In this document: positions 44,581 to 53,880 of the stretch, one piece after another
Numbering within the stretch: the stretch's first letter is position 1
Layout of the letters: every line of letters starts with the position of its first letter
DNA from: Kitasatospora sp. NBC_00374
Lineage (GTDB): Bacteria > Actinomycetota > Actinomycetes > Streptomycetales > Streptomycetaceae
Assembly (NCBI RefSeq): GCF_041434935.1
Contig: NZ_CP107964.1
Coordinates: forward strand, 5,997,001 to 6,061,000
Length of the DNA stretch: 64,000 bases
Direction: 5' to 3'
Position numbers and translations under genes: made by a program
Notes under the pieces: generated by a model
What the model saw: the letters and a program-made list of their open reading frames with translations, nothing else
Told to the model about the DNA's origin: nothing
The model's database searches: none

Positions 44581-44931
44581 TCATTCGGGGGTGTGGCCCT
44601 CGGCGGACCGACCGCCTCCGCCGGTGCCGCCCGGCCCGAGCATCAGCGGAACCTCCGGCGGTACCGCGAAGGTGCTCGGCAGTCCGGGTGCCCGCTCCCG
44701 CCCGGCGTTGGCGACCAGCACGGCGAAGTACGGCAGCAGCACCCCGCCGGCCAGCGCGACGAAGGCCACGTACCGCTGCACGTCCCACATCACCACGGCC
44801 AGCAGCACGCAGACCGTGCGGATCAGCATCGAGATCACATAGCGCCGCTGGCGCCCCCGGACGTCCTCGGAGAGGCTGGTCCGGGCCCCGGTGATCCGGA
44901 AGACCTGCCCGTCGTCCTCGCTCTTGCGCAT
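44581..44931 (-). CDS. DUF3099 membrane protein
   Basis: 116-residue protein of the actinobacterial DUF3099 family. The N terminus FRITGARTSLSEDVRGRQRRY is the family hallmark; two membrane segments follow (MLIRTVCVLLAVVMWDV and YVAFVALAGGVLLPYFAVLVAN), then a Pro/Gly-rich tail. Start ATG 44931. Role unknown. Confidence 0.88.
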   Translation of the reverse strand: MRKSEDDGQVFRITGARTSLSEDVRGRQRRYVISMLIRTVCVLLAVVMWDVQRYVAFVALAGGVLLPYFAVLVANAGRERAPGLPSTFAVPPEVPLMLGPGGTGGGGRSAEGHTPE

Positions 44932-45057
44932 GTCTACCGCCCTCGTCCGTCTCCGCACCCACGGCCGGGCTGCGGCATCCTCACGGTACGCCGCCAGGGG
45001 GCGGGGGAGCAGCGCGGGTGCGCGGCGAGTCCCGCCCCGCCGCGCCCCGCGCCCGCG

Positions 45058-45606
45058 TCAGGGGGCCTGGGTCAGGTACTCCGGCGCCACCGCGTCGGTC
45101 AGCCAGACGCCGTTGGCGCTGACCCGGAACTCGTGGCCGGCCGCCGCCATCGCGGCCGCGTCCACGACCAGCACCACCGGACGGCCGTGCCGGGACCCCA
45201 CCCGTACGGCCGTCTCGGTGTCCGCGGAGAGGTGGACGTCCCGCCGGGCCATCGGGCGCAGGCCCTCCCGCAGGATGATCCCCACCGTCCGCGACCCGGT
45301 GCCGTGGTACAGCACCGGGGGCGGGACGGCGGCGGGCAGGCCGAGGTCGACCTCGACGGTGTGGCCCTGGCTGGCCCGGATCGAGCGGCCGTCCTCGGAG
45401 AAGGCGAAGCGGCGCTTGTTGTTGGTCGCCACCACGTGGTCCAGCTGGGCCCGGCTGACCCCGCGGCCGTGCCGGGCCAGGCCCGCCAGCAGGTCGTCGA
45501 CCGGCACCCAGCCCGCCGCGTCCAGCCTGATCCCGATCGAGTCGGGGTCGTGCCGCAGCACCCGTGACAGCGCCTTGGACACCCGGACGGTCTGCTTCTC
45601 GTCCAC
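45058..45606 (-). CDS. kptA: RNA 2'-phosphotransferase, Tpt1/KptA family
   Basis: 182-residue enzyme that removes an internal RNA 2'-phosphate with NAD+, giving ADP-ribose 1'',2''-cyclic phosphate. The family pattern is intact: SKALSRVLRHDPDSIGI (Arg-His), GWVPVDDLL, TNNKRRFAFSEDG, VLYHGTGSRT, and RRDVHLSAD. The start is GTG 45606 in a GGAGAAGGAG context. It lies 35 bp downstream of tldE in the same direction, so it is probably the third gene of the tldD-tldE-kptA operon. Bacteria have no obvious substrate for this tRNA-splicing enzyme. Confidence 0.95.
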   Translation of the reverse strand: MDEKQTVRVSKALSRVLRHDPDSIGIRLDAAGWVPVDDLLAGLARHGRGVSRAQLDHVVATNNKRRFAFSEDGRSIRASQGHTVEVDLGLPAAVPPPVLYHGTGSRTVGIILREGLRPMARRDVHLSADTETAVRVGSRHGRPVVLVVDAAAMAAAGHEFRVSANGVWLTDAVAPEYLTQAP

Positions 45607-45641
45607 CTTCTCCTTCTCCTCCTGCGTTGCTGGCCTCCCGG

Positions 45642-47045
45642 TCAGGAGGCCTGGCTGACCGAGCTCATGTTGAAGTCCGGCACCCGGACCGGCGGCATCG
45701 CGGCGCGGGTGAACCAGTCGCTCCACTCGCGGGGCAGGCAGCGCTCGGTGCGGCCCACCTCGGTGATCCGGCCGAGCAGGTCGACGGGCGACTCGTTGAA
45801 CCGGAAGTTGTTCACCGCACCGACCACCTCGCCGTTCTCGACCAGGTAGACGCCGTCCCGGGTCAGACCGGTGAGCAGCAGGGTGGCCGGGTCGACCTCG
45901 CGGATGTACCAGAGGCAGGTGAGCAGCAGCCCGCGCTCGGTGCGGGCGACCATCTCCTCCAGGGTGGGGGCGGCGGCCTGGTCGGCCGTCTCCAGCACCA
46001 GGTTGTCGATCGGCGGCCGCATCGGCAGGCCGGTCAGGCCGGCCGAGTGCCGGGTGGTGGACAGGTTGGCCAGCTCGCCGCCGCGGATCCACTCGGTGGG
46101 GGCGAGCTGCTGCCCGTTGTCGAAGACCGAGGCGCTGTCGCCCGAGGAGTGCGCGAGCAGGAACGGCGCCGCCTCCAGCCCCGGCTCGGCCGGGTCGGAG
46201 CGCAGGGTCAGCGGCAGCTCGCTGAGCCGGTCGCCGATCCGGGTGCCGCCGCCGGGCCGGCTGAAGACCGAGCGGCCCTCCGCGGCGTCCCGCCCGCCGG
46301 CCGACCAGCTCAGGTAGACCATCAGGTCGGCCAGCGCGGACGGCGGCAGCAGGGTCTCGTAGCGGCCGGCCGGCAGGTCGATCCGCTTGCTGCCCCAGCC
46401 GAGGCGCCGGCTGAGCCGGGAGTGCAGCTGGGCGACGTCCACGTCGGTGAAGTCGCGGGTGGCGGCGCCGGCCCAGGCGGAGCCGGTCAGGTCGGCGGTC
46501 TTGGCGTTGAGCTCCACGGTGCCGGTGGGCTGCTCGTGGCGCAGCCGCAGGCCGGTGGAGGTGCCCAGGTAGCTGGTGGTCAGCTCGTGCCGGGCGAAGC
46601 CGTAGAGCAGCTCGCCGTTCTTGCGGGCCCGGGCGAAGGCCTCGCCCAGGGCCGGGGCGAACGCGGCGAAGACCTCGGCCGAGGTCTCGGCCGGGGCGTC
46701 GGCGAAGTCGGGCGAGGCGGGGCGGCCGGCGAGCAGCGGCCGGGCGTCCTCGGCCGGGCCGGCGTCGCGGGCGGCGGCCTCGGCGGCCCGGACCAGGCTC
46801 TCCACCTCGTCCCGGGTGACGGCCTCGCGGGAGACCACGCCGGAGGCGGTGCCCTCGGCGCCGTCCACGGTGGCGATCACGGTGAGCCGGCGGCCCCGGG
46901 TCACGCCGTTGGTGGTGAGGCCGTTGCCGGCCCAGCGCAGGTTGGCGGTGGAGTCCTCGTCGGCGATCACCACGCAGCCGTCGGTGCGGGACAGTTCCAG
47001 GGCGCGCTCGACCAGCTCGTGCGGCCGGTGGGTGGTGTCGGACAT
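45642..47045 (-). CDS. TldE/PmbA-type subunit of TldD-TldE protease
   Basis: 467-residue protein of the TldD/PmbA family. It matches the TldE half: N-terminal ELVERALELSRTDGCVV, central LLYGFARHELTTSYLGTSTGL, C-terminal LVLETADQAAAPTLEEMVART and GEVVGAVNNFRFNESP. It lacks the HExxxH metal site, as expected for the non-catalytic partner. ATG 47045 overlaps the tldD stop (TGATG), matching the heterodimeric complex, which processes small ribosomal peptides or unfolded peptides in other bacteria. Confidence 0.93.
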   Translation of the reverse strand: MSDTTHRPHELVERALELSRTDGCVVIADEDSTANLRWAGNGLTTNGVTRGRRLTVIATVDGAEGTASGVVSREAVTRDEVESLVRAAEAAARDAGPAEDARPLLAGRPASPDFADAPAETSAEVFAAFAPALGEAFARARKNGELLYGFARHELTTSYLGTSTGLRLRHEQPTGTVELNAKTADLTGSAWAGAATRDFTDVDVAQLHSRLSRRLGWGSKRIDLPAGRYETLLPPSALADLMVYLSWSAGGRDAAEGRSVFSRPGGGTRIGDRLSELPLTLRSDPAEPGLEAAPFLLAHSSGDSASVFDNGQQLAPTEWIRGGELANLSTTRHSAGLTGLPMRPPIDNLVLETADQAAAPTLEEMVARTERGLLLTCLWYIREVDPATLLLTGLTRDGVYLVENGEVVGAVNNFRFNESPVDLLGRITEVGRTERCLPREWSDWFTRAAMPPVRVPDFNMSSVSQAS

Positions 47046-48598
47046 CAGTGACCGGCCTCCTGCTGGGTGTTGAGCACGTTGACGTTGCGGAACAGCGCGG
47101 ACGGGCAGCCGTGGCTGACCGCCGCGACCTGGCCCGGCTGGGCCTTGCCGCAGTTGAAGGCACCGCCGAGGACGTAGGTCTGCGGGCCGCCGACGGCGCT
47201 CATCGAGCCCCAGAAGTCGGTGGTGGTGGCCTGGTACGCGAAGTCCTTGACCTGGCCGGCCAGCCGGCCGTTCCTGATCGCGAAGGCGCGCTGGCCGGTG
47301 AACTGGAAGTTGTAGCGCTGCATGTCGATCGACCAGGAGCGGTCGCCGACGATGTACAGGCCCTTCTCCACGCCCTCGAACAGGCCCTCGGTGTCCGGGC
47401 CGCCCTCGACCGGCTGGAGCGAGACGTTGGCCATCCGCTGCACCGGCACGTGGCCGGGGGAGTCGGCGAAGGCGCAGCCGTTGGAGCGGCCGAGGCCCTT
47501 GAGCTTCGCCATCCGGCGGTCCAGCTGGTACCCGACCAGCACGCCGTCCTTGACCAGGTCCCAGGACTGGGTGGCGACGCCCTCGTCGTCGTAGCCGATG
47601 GTGGACAGGCCGTGCTCGGCGGTGCGGTCGCCGGTGACGTGCATCAGCTCGGAGCCGTACTTGAGCGAGCCCAGCTTGTCGAAGGTGGCGAACGAGGTGC
47701 CGGCGTACGCGGCCTCGTAGCCGAGCGCGCGGTCCAGCTCGGTGGCGTGGCCGATCGACTCGTGGATGGTGAGCCACAGGTTGGACGGGTCGATCACCAG
47801 GTCGTAGCTGCCGGGCTCGACGCCGGGGGCCTTCATCTTCTCGGCCAGCAGCTCGGGCAGCTCGGCCAGCTCCCTGTTCCAGTCCCAGCCTGTGCCGGTC
47901 AGGTACTCCCAGCCGCGGCCGGCCGGCGGTGCGATGGTGCTCATCGAGTCGAAGGCGCCGGTGCGCTCGTCGACCGAGGTGGCCTCCAGCTGCGGGTACA
48001 GCCGGATCCGCTGCTGGGTGGTGACGGTGCCCGCGGTGTCCGCGTAGAACTTGTTCTCCTGCACGGTCAGCAGTGAGGCCGTGACGTGCGAGACACCGTC
48101 GGCGGCCAGCAGCCGTCCGCTCCAGTCGGCGAGCAGCGCGGTCTTCTCGGCGTCCGGTACCTCGAACGGGTTGCGCTCGTACGAGGAGACCCAGGTGGCG
48201 TCGGTGTAGACCGGCTCGTCCGCGAGCTCGACCAGGTCCTCGGAGCCGGCCGCCCGGCTGATCCCGCCCGACAGCCGGGCCACCGCCACCGCCTGCTCGG
48301 CGACCCGGGCCGCCGCGGCGGCGGTCAGGTCGACGCCGGCCGCGAAGCCCCAGGCGCCGTCCAGCAACACCCTTACCGCGAAGCCGAGTTGCACCGTGTC
48401 CGAGCTGCCGGACGGCCGGGCGTCGCGCAGCCGCCAGGACGCGCTGCGGACTCGCTCCAGCCGGAAGTCGGCGTGGGCCGCGCCGAGTTCGCGGGCCCGG
48501 GTGAGGGCCGCGTCGGCGAGGGTGCGCAGCGGGTAGGCGAGGAACAGCGGATCGACGGCACGGCTGTTCGGCGCGCCGGCGCTGGAGGTGGGCGGCAT
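47045..48598 (-). CDS. tldD: TldD-type metallopeptidase subunit
   Basis: 517-residue catalytic partner of the TldD-TldE complex. The zinc motif HESIGH is at residues 279-284 (His279, Glu280, His284), in LWLTIHESIGHATELDRALG; the C-terminal zinc Cys is likely in SHGCPSALF or GGAFNCGKA. N-terminal ADFRLERVRSASWRLRD fits the family. ATG 48598 is used. The complex carries out proteolytic maturation of microcins and CcdA turnover in E. coli; the actinobacterial substrate is unknown. Confidence 0.95.
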   Translation of the reverse strand: MPPTSSAGAPNSRAVDPLFLAYPLRTLADAALTRARELGAAHADFRLERVRSASWRLRDARPSGSSDTVQLGFAVRVLLDGAWGFAAGVDLTAAAAARVAEQAVAVARLSGGISRAAGSEDLVELADEPVYTDATWVSSYERNPFEVPDAEKTALLADWSGRLLAADGVSHVTASLLTVQENKFYADTAGTVTTQQRIRLYPQLEATSVDERTGAFDSMSTIAPPAGRGWEYLTGTGWDWNRELAELPELLAEKMKAPGVEPGSYDLVIDPSNLWLTIHESIGHATELDRALGYEAAYAGTSFATFDKLGSLKYGSELMHVTGDRTAEHGLSTIGYDDEGVATQSWDLVKDGVLVGYQLDRRMAKLKGLGRSNGCAFADSPGHVPVQRMANVSLQPVEGGPDTEGLFEGVEKGLYIVGDRSWSIDMQRYNFQFTGQRAFAIRNGRLAGQVKDFAYQATTTDFWGSMSAVGGPQTYVLGGAFNCGKAQPGQVAAVSHGCPSALFRNVNVLNTQQEAGH

Positions 48599-48782
48599 CA
48601 GGCTCCCTGGGTCGGGTGAACGGCGGCCGCCCCCGGGACAGGGGCGCCCGCATCGCATCATTCCTGTCCAGAGGATTGGGCGCCAAGCGGATTTCCCGTC
48701 GGCGTGTCAGCGGGCCCGCGCGGACGGCGGGGCGGCACCCGGAGCCGTACCGGGTGCCGCCCCGAGCCGGGCCGCCGACGTG

Positions 48783-49934
48783 TCAGACCACCGTCTCCCA
48801 CCAGCCGTCGAGCTCCGGCGGGTTGTCGACGTCGACCCGCTGGCCGGGGCGCGGCACCACCAGCGGGACGGCCTGGGCCTTGGCCTCCGCGAGCAGCCGC
48901 TCCACCGGCTCGGCCCACGGGTGCAGGCCCAGGTTGAAGGTGCACCAGTGCACCGGTATCAGCAGCTCGGCCCGCAGATCCAGGTGGGCCCGGACGGCGT
49001 CCTCCGGCGTCATGTGGATGTCCGGCCAGGCCACGTCGTACGCGCCGATCTGGACCAGGGCCGCGTCGAACGGGCCGTGCTGCTCGCCGATCCGGGCGTA
49101 GCCCTCGAAGTAGCCGGAGTCACCGGTGTAGTAGACCTTGCGGGAGGGGCCGGCGATCACCCAGGAGCCCCAGAGCGTGGTGTTGCGGGTGGTGCCGCGG
49201 CCGGAGAAGTGGTGCGCCGAGGTCAGCGTGAGGGTCAGCTCGCCCAGGGTGCAGGTCTCGTCCCAGTCCAGCTCGATGATGCGGTGCTCGGGCACGCCCC
49301 AGCGGCGCAGGTGGCCGCCGATGCCGAGCGGCACCGCGAACGGCGCCGACTGCAGCTCCACCAGCTGCTTGACGGTCGCCATGTCGAGGTGGTCGTAGTG
49401 GTCGTGCGAGATCAGCACGGCGTCCACGGGCGGCAGCTCGGCCAGGGCGACCGGCACCGGGTGCAGCCGCTTGGGGCCGAGCTGGTGGACGGGGGAGCAG
49501 CGGTCGGACCAGATCGGGTCGATCAGCACCCGGGTGCCCTGGACCTCGACCAGCGCCGAGGCGTGGCCGTACCAGACCACCTCGACGCCCTCGGCGGCCG
49601 GCCGGGTGGAGCCGTCGGACGAGCGCTCCATCGGCACCGGCAGGCTGGGGCGGCGTGCGGCGCGGTCGTCGAGCAGCATCCGGCGGAAGGTGTCGCCGTC
49701 CGGCCGGCCGGGCTCCTGCTGGGCCAGCGTGCTCGGGGCGTTGTGGAAGACGCCGTCGCGGAACTGCGGGGAGTTGCGGACCCGGGCGTCCCGGGTGCCG
49801 TCCGGCCGGCGGCCGAACGCGGCCGGCAGGTCGCGCAGCGACCAGGCGGCGGCGCCGGCCGCGGTGGCCAGCGCGGTCAGGGCCAGCAGTCGGGCACGTC
49901 GGCCGCCACCACTGCTTCGGGGGTGCTTGCTCAT
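48783..49934 (-). CDS. Metallo-beta-lactamase-fold hydrolase (NAPE-PLD/UlaG-like)
   Basis: 383-residue protein with an N-terminal hydrophobic segment (ARLLALTALATAAGAAAW, about residues 14-31), likely a membrane anchor. The MBL motifs are WYGHASALVEV, the HxHxDH site in LISHDHYDHLDM, a His in LTSAHHFSGRG, an Asp in VYYTGDSGYF, and PVHWCTFNL. This set matches the N-acylphosphatidylethanolamine phospholipase-like group. ATG 49934 is used; the upstream frame is poor. Promoter would lie in the 272-bp gap shared with fabG. Confidence 0.9.
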   Translation of the reverse strand: MSKHPRSSGGGRRARLLALTALATAAGAAAWSLRDLPAAFGRRPDGTRDARVRNSPQFRDGVFHNAPSTLAQQEPGRPDGDTFRRMLLDDRAARRPSLPVPMERSSDGSTRPAAEGVEVVWYGHASALVEVQGTRVLIDPIWSDRCSPVHQLGPKRLHPVPVALAELPPVDAVLISHDHYDHLDMATVKQLVELQSAPFAVPLGIGGHLRRWGVPEHRIIELDWDETCTLGELTLTLTSAHHFSGRGTTRNTTLWGSWVIAGPSRKVYYTGDSGYFEGYARIGEQHGPFDAALVQIGAYDVAWPDIHMTPEDAVRAHLDLRAELLIPVHWCTFNLGLHPWAEPVERLLAEAKAQAVPLVVPRPGQRVDVDNPPELDGWWETVV

Positions 49935-50206
49935 CCGCGTTCCGCTTCCCTTGTCTCGTTCCCGGCCGCCGGGCCGGATCCCTCGCGGGGCCTCCGGGTG
50001 GTCCGGGGGCCCAGTGAGCAACGGGTGTGACCGGTCCATGGTTCCCTCTCGGGGGTGCGTCGGGCCAGGTCCGGGGCGTACGTATTGTCGGGAAGCGACA
50101 GATACCGTGTGGCGGACCTGTCGGAGCCGTAGGGGCCGTGCCCTCGGCGGGACCGATACCGTCACAGTGCGTACGCATGCAGGTCAACTAGGAGAGAGGT
50201 GGACCG

Positions 50207-50926
50207 TTGAGCCGCTCGGTTCTCGTCACCGGAGGCAACCGGGGCATCGGCCTCGCGATTGCCGAGGCCTTCGCCGAGGCCGGCGACAAGGTCGCGATCA
50301 CCAGCCGTTCGGGCGAGGTCCCGGAGCAGCTGGCCAAGTTCGACGTGCTCGCAGTCCGCTGCGACATCACCGACGCCGCGCAGGTCGACGCGGCGTTCAC
50401 CGAGATCGAGGCCGCGCACGGCCCGGTCGAGGTGCTGGTCGCCAACGCCGGCATCACCAAGGACACCCTGCTGCTGCGGATGTCCGAGGACGACTTCACC
50501 TCGGTGCTGGACACCAACCTCACCGGCACCTTCCGGGTGGTCAAGCGCGCCTCCGCGAAGATGCTGCGGGCCCGCAAGGGCCGTGTCGTGCTGATCTCCT
50601 CGGTGGTCGGCCTGACCGGTTCGCCCGGCCAGGCGAACTACGCCGCGTCCAAGTCCGGCCTGGTCGGCTTCGCCCGCTCGCTGGCCCGTGAGCTGGGCTC
50701 GCGCAACATCACCGTCAACGTGGTCTCCCCGGGCTTCGTGGACACCGACATGACCGCCGTGCTCACCGACGAGCGCCGCGCGGAGATCGTCGCCGGCGTG
50801 CCGCTCGGCCGTTACGCCGCGCCCGCCGAGATCGCCTCGGCCGTGCGCTTCCTCGCTTCGGACGAGGCCGCATACATCACCGGAGCCGTCATTCCCGTCG
50901 ACGGCGGATTGGGCATGGGTCACTGA
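50207..50926 (+). CDS. fabG: 3-oxoacyl-[ACP] reductase FabG
   Basis: 239-residue SDR that reduces 3-oxoacyl-ACP with NADPH in type II fatty acid synthesis. Motifs: TGGNRGIGLAIAEAFA, NAGIT, the catalytic Ser in LISSVVGL and YAASKSG (Tyr-x3-Lys), and GAVIPVDGGLGMGH. It starts with TTG at 50207, supported by AGGAGAG about 11 bases upstream and the correct N terminus. Only 5 bp separate it from the enoyl reductase gene; the pair is a conserved streptomycete unit. Confidence 0.96.
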   Translation: MSRSVLVTGGNRGIGLAIAEAFAEAGDKVAITSRSGEVPEQLAKFDVLAVRCDITDAAQVDAAFTEIEAAHGPVEVLVANAGITKDTLLLRMSEDDFTSVLDTNLTGTFRVVKRASAKMLRARKGRVVLISSVVGLTGSPGQANYAASKSGLVGFARSLARELGSRNITVNVVSPGFVDTDMTAVLTDERRAEIVAGVPLGRYAAPAEIASAVRFLASDEAAYITGAVIPVDGGLGMGH

Positions 50927-50931
50927 GCAAC

Positions 50932-51699
50932 ATGAGCGGAATCCTTGCAGGCAAGCGGATCCTGATCACAGGCGTGCTGATGGAGTCCTCCATCGCGTTC
51001 CACACCGCCAAGCTGGCGCAGGAGCAGGGCGCCGAGATCATCCTGACCGCCTTCCCCCGGCCCAGCCTGACCGAGCGGATCGCCAAGAAGCTGCCCGCCC
51101 CGGTGAAGGTGCTGGAGCTGGACGTCTCCAGCGAGGAGCAGCTGGCGGGCATCGCCGACAAGGTGCGCGAGCACCTGCCGACCCTGGACGGCATCGTCCA
51201 CTCGATCGGCTTCGCCCCGCAGGACGCCCTGGGCGGCAACTTCCTGAACACCCCGTGGGAGTCCGTGGCGACCGCCATGCACGTCTCGGCGTTCTCGCTG
51301 AAGTCGCTGACCATGGCGCTGCTCCCGCTGATGCAGGACGGCGGCTCGGTGGTCGGCCTGACCTTCGACGCGCAGTTCGCGTGGCCGAAGTACGACTGGA
51401 TGGGCCCGGCCAAGGCCGCGCTGGAGGCCACCAGCCGCTACATGGCGCGTGACCTCGGCGAGCGCAACATCCGCTGCAACCTGGTCTCGGCCGGTCCGAT
51501 CGGTTCGATGGCCGCCAAGTCCATCCCGGGCTTCGGCGAGCTGGCCGACACCTGGAACCACCGTTCCCCGCTGAAGTGGGACCTCAACGACCCGGAGCCG
51601 GCCGGCCGCGGTGTCGTGGCCCTGCTCTCGGACTGGTTCCCGAAGACCACCGGCGAGATCATCCACGTCGACGGCGGTCTGCACGCCATCGGCGCCTGA
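50932..51699 (+). CDS. fabI: Enoyl-[ACP] reductase FabI/InhA
   Basis: 255-residue NADH-dependent enoyl-ACP reductase, last step of the elongation cycle. The cofactor region is KRILITGVLMESSIAFHTA (enoyl reductase variant without the full GxxxGxG), and the active-site pair is Tyr and Lys in KYDWMGPAKAALEA; SAGPIGSMAAKSIPGF follows. It is the InhA-like type targeted by isoniazid and triclosan class inhibitors. It follows fabG by 5 bp and ends at a strong terminator. Confidence 0.96.
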   Translation: MSGILAGKRILITGVLMESSIAFHTAKLAQEQGAEIILTAFPRPSLTERIAKKLPAPVKVLELDVSSEEQLAGIADKVREHLPTLDGIVHSIGFAPQDALGGNFLNTPWESVATAMHVSAFSLKSLTMALLPLMQDGGSVVGLTFDAQFAWPKYDWMGPAKAALEATSRYMARDLGERNIRCNLVSAGPIGSMAAKSIPGFGELADTWNHRSPLKWDLNDPEPAGRGVVALLSDWFPKTTGEIIHVDGGLHAIGA

Positions 51700-51717
51700 C
51701 ACCCCCGGTACGCCCGA

Positions 51718-51752
51718 CTGCCCGGCCCGCTCCTCGGAGCGGCGCCGGGCAG
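51718..51752 (+). terminator. Terminator after fabG-fabI
   Basis: A two-part stem: CTGCCCGGC/GCCGGGCAG outside and CCGCTCC/GGAGCGG inside with one bulged base, 19 bp after fabI. It is also just 19 bp from the end of the convergent GntR gene. Confidence 0.8.
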
Positions 51753-51770
51753 CGTGCTGTGAGGGGGGCG

Positions 51771-52442
51771 TCAGCTGTCCGGGCCGCAGGCGCCGATCGC
51801 GCGGCCGGCCTCGGTGGAGGCGGCCTGGGTGTCCCGGGCCCGGATGCCGTCGATGATCCCCCGGTGGCTGAGGAAGCGGTCCGGGACGAGTTCGGGGCCG
51901 ACGTCCCGGCGCAGGTGGGCCCGGGTGACCTCGCCGAGGTCGGCGTAGACGGCGGCGAGCACGTCGTTGTGCGCGGCGGCGACCACGGCCTGGTGGAAGG
52001 CGGCGTCGGCCTGGACGAAGTCCTCCGGGTCGCCGGCCTCCCAGGCGGCGTCCCGGCGGGCCAGGGTGGACTCCAGCAGCTCCAGGTCCCGGTCGTTGCG
52101 GCGCAGGGCGGCCAGCCCGGCCGCGGCCGTCTCCAGGGTGGCCCGCAGCTCGGCGACCTGGGCCCCGTCGGCGTCGGCGAACCGCCGGTGCATCACCCCG
52201 GCCAGCTCGCTGGTGGCCAGCACGTAGGTGCCGGAGCCCTGGCGGATGTCCAGCAGCCCGTTGTGCGCGAGCGCCCGTACCGCCTCGCGGACGGTGTTGC
52301 GGGCCACCCCGAGCTGCTCGACCAGCTCCGACTCGGTGGGGATGCGCGAGCCGACCGGCCACTCACCCGAGGTGATCTGTCCGCGCAGTTGCGCGATCAC
52401 CTGATCGGACAGCGGCGCGCGACGCGTGGTCGACAGGGCCAT
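51771..52442 (-). CDS. GntR/FCD-family regulator
   Basis: 223-residue FadR-type regulator. The winged HTH is LSDQVIAQLRGQITSGEWPVG with IPTESELVEQLGVARNTVREA; the FCD ligand domain is seen in LRATLETAAAGLAALRRN, ADAAFHQAVVAAAHN and the metal His in FLSHRGIIDGI. ATG 52442 has AGGAG nine bases upstream. It is divergent from a CynX-type transporter, with 85 bp between the starts, so control of that transporter and of itself is likely. Ligand unknown (probably a small organic acid). Confidence 0.92.
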   Translation of the reverse strand: MALSTTRRAPLSDQVIAQLRGQITSGEWPVGSRIPTESELVEQLGVARNTVREAVRALAHNGLLDIRQGSGTYVLATSELAGVMHRRFADADGAQVAELRATLETAAAGLAALRRNDRDLELLESTLARRDAAWEAGDPEDFVQADAAFHQAVVAAAHNDVLAAVYADLGEVTRAHLRRDVGPELVPDRFLSHRGIIDGIRARDTQAASTEAGRAIGACGPDS

Positions 52443-52500
52443 GGGATCGGGACTCCTTGCGGATGGGTTGAGGGTCTCCAGGATAGCGGTGTGCACTAAT

Positions 52501-52527
52501 TCATCCCATGATTCTATGATGGTCGCT
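52501..52527 (+). promoter_or_regulatory. Leaderless promoter and imperfect palindrome of MFS gene
   Basis: TATGAT (52515-52520) with seven bases before ATG 52528 fits a leaderless -10. CATC (52502-52505) and GATG (52518-52521) form an imperfect inverted repeat over it, a candidate GntR site. Confidence 0.45.
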
Positions 52528-53832
52528 ATGTCTACCGCAGCAGACACCACCACGACCGACGGCGCCGCCCTCCGAGCACCACTCGACCGGCCCGCCGAGC
52601 GCTCCACCGAGCCCTCGTCCCCGCCCGCCCCCACCCGCTCCCGGTACCTCTCCTGGCTGCTGGCCGCCGCCATCGTGGCCGCCGCGCTCAACCTGCGCCC
52701 GGTGGTCACCAGCCTCGGCCCGCTGCTCGACCAGGTCCGCTCGGGCCTGGGAATGAGTGCCGCCGCGGCCGGCCTGCTCACCGCCCTCCCCTCGCTCTGC
52801 TTCGCCGTCTTCGGCATCGCCGCGCCCGCGCTGGCCCGCCGGATCGGGCCGATCTCGGTGGTCGCCGCCGGGATGGGCGCCATCTCCGTCGGCCTGCTGG
52901 CCCGCGCCTTCACCGGCAGTACCGCGTTCTTCCTGCTGCTCACCGCGGTCGCGCTGGCCGGCGTCGCGGTCTCCAACGTGCTGCTGCCGGTGGTCATCAA
53001 GCGCTACTTCCCGGACCGGGTCGGACCGATGATCGGCCTCTACTCGATGGCCCTGTCGGTCGGCACCTCGGCCGCGGCCGCCGCCGCCGTTCCGCTGACC
53101 GCCGCGCTCGGCGGCAGCTGGCGCCTGGGCCTCGGCATCTGGGGCCTGCTCGGCGCCGCCGCGCTGGTGCTCTGGCTGGTCACCGCCCTGCTGCGGCGCG
53201 AGCGCACCGCCGGCGGCCCGGCCGGGCAGGCCACCCGGCTGCCGATCCTGCGCAGCCGTACCGCCTGGGCGCTGGCCGCCTTCTTCGGCCTGCAGTCCAC
53301 CAGCGCGTACGCGGCGATGGGCTGGCTGCCCAAGATCTACCAGGACGCCGGGGTCTCCGAGGGCGCGTCCGGGGTGCTGCTGGCGCTGGTGATGGTGATC
53401 AGCGTGCCGGCCTCGTTCGTGCTGCCGAACCTCGCGGTGCGACGCGGCGACCAGCGGATCTTCGTGGTGGTGCTGGGCCTGTGCGGGATCGCCGGCTACA
53501 CCGGCCTGGCCCTGGCCGCCGGTACCGCCTCCTGGCTGTGGGCCTGCCTGGTGGGCCTGTCCATGTGCGCCTTTCCGCTCGCCCTGACCATGATCGGTCT
53601 GCGGGCCCGCACGCCGGGCGGGGTCACCCAGCTGTCGGCCTTCGCCCAGAGTGTCGGCTACCTGATCTCGTTCCCCGGCCCGTTCCTGGTCGGCAGCCTC
53701 TACCAGTCCACCGGTGGCTGGTACCTGCCGCTGGGCTTCCTGGCCCTGCTGCTGGTCCCGCAGATGGCGGTGGGCCTGCGGGCGGCGATGGCCCGGCACA
53801 TCGAGGACGAGGCGCGGCCGGCCGCGGCCTGA
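52528..53832 (+). CDS. MFS transporter, CynX/NimT type
   Basis: 434-residue major facilitator with 12 predicted helices. The hallmark of the cyanate/2-nitroimidazole group is AAALNLRPVVTSLGPLLDQVRSGLG in the first helix (quoted in part: ALNLRPVVTSLGPLL). Substrate unknown. It is leaderless by its -10 position. It is followed after 48 bp by a 40-residue membrane protein typical of this locus. The adjacent GntR/FCD regulator probably controls it. Confidence 0.92.
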   Translation: MSTAADTTTTDGAALRAPLDRPAERSTEPSSPPAPTRSRYLSWLLAAAIVAAALNLRPVVTSLGPLLDQVRSGLGMSAAAAGLLTALPSLCFAVFGIAAPALARRIGPISVVAAGMGAISVGLLARAFTGSTAFFLLLTAVALAGVAVSNVLLPVVIKRYFPDRVGPMIGLYSMALSVGTSAAAAAAVPLTAALGGSWRLGLGIWGLLGAAALVLWLVTALLRRERTAGGPAGQATRLPILRSRTAWALAAFFGLQSTSAYAAMGWLPKIYQDAGVSEGASGVLLALVMVISVPASFVLPNLAVRRGDQRIFVVVLGLCGIAGYTGLALAAGTASWLWACLVGLSMCAFPLALTMIGLRARTPGGVTQLSAFAQSVGYLISFPGPFLVGSLYQSTGGWYLPLGFLALLLVPQMAVGLRAAMARHIEDEARPAAA

Positions 53833-53880
53833 CGGCACCCGGTGGCCAGGGCCGGCCATCGGGGATGGGAGACTGGCGGC

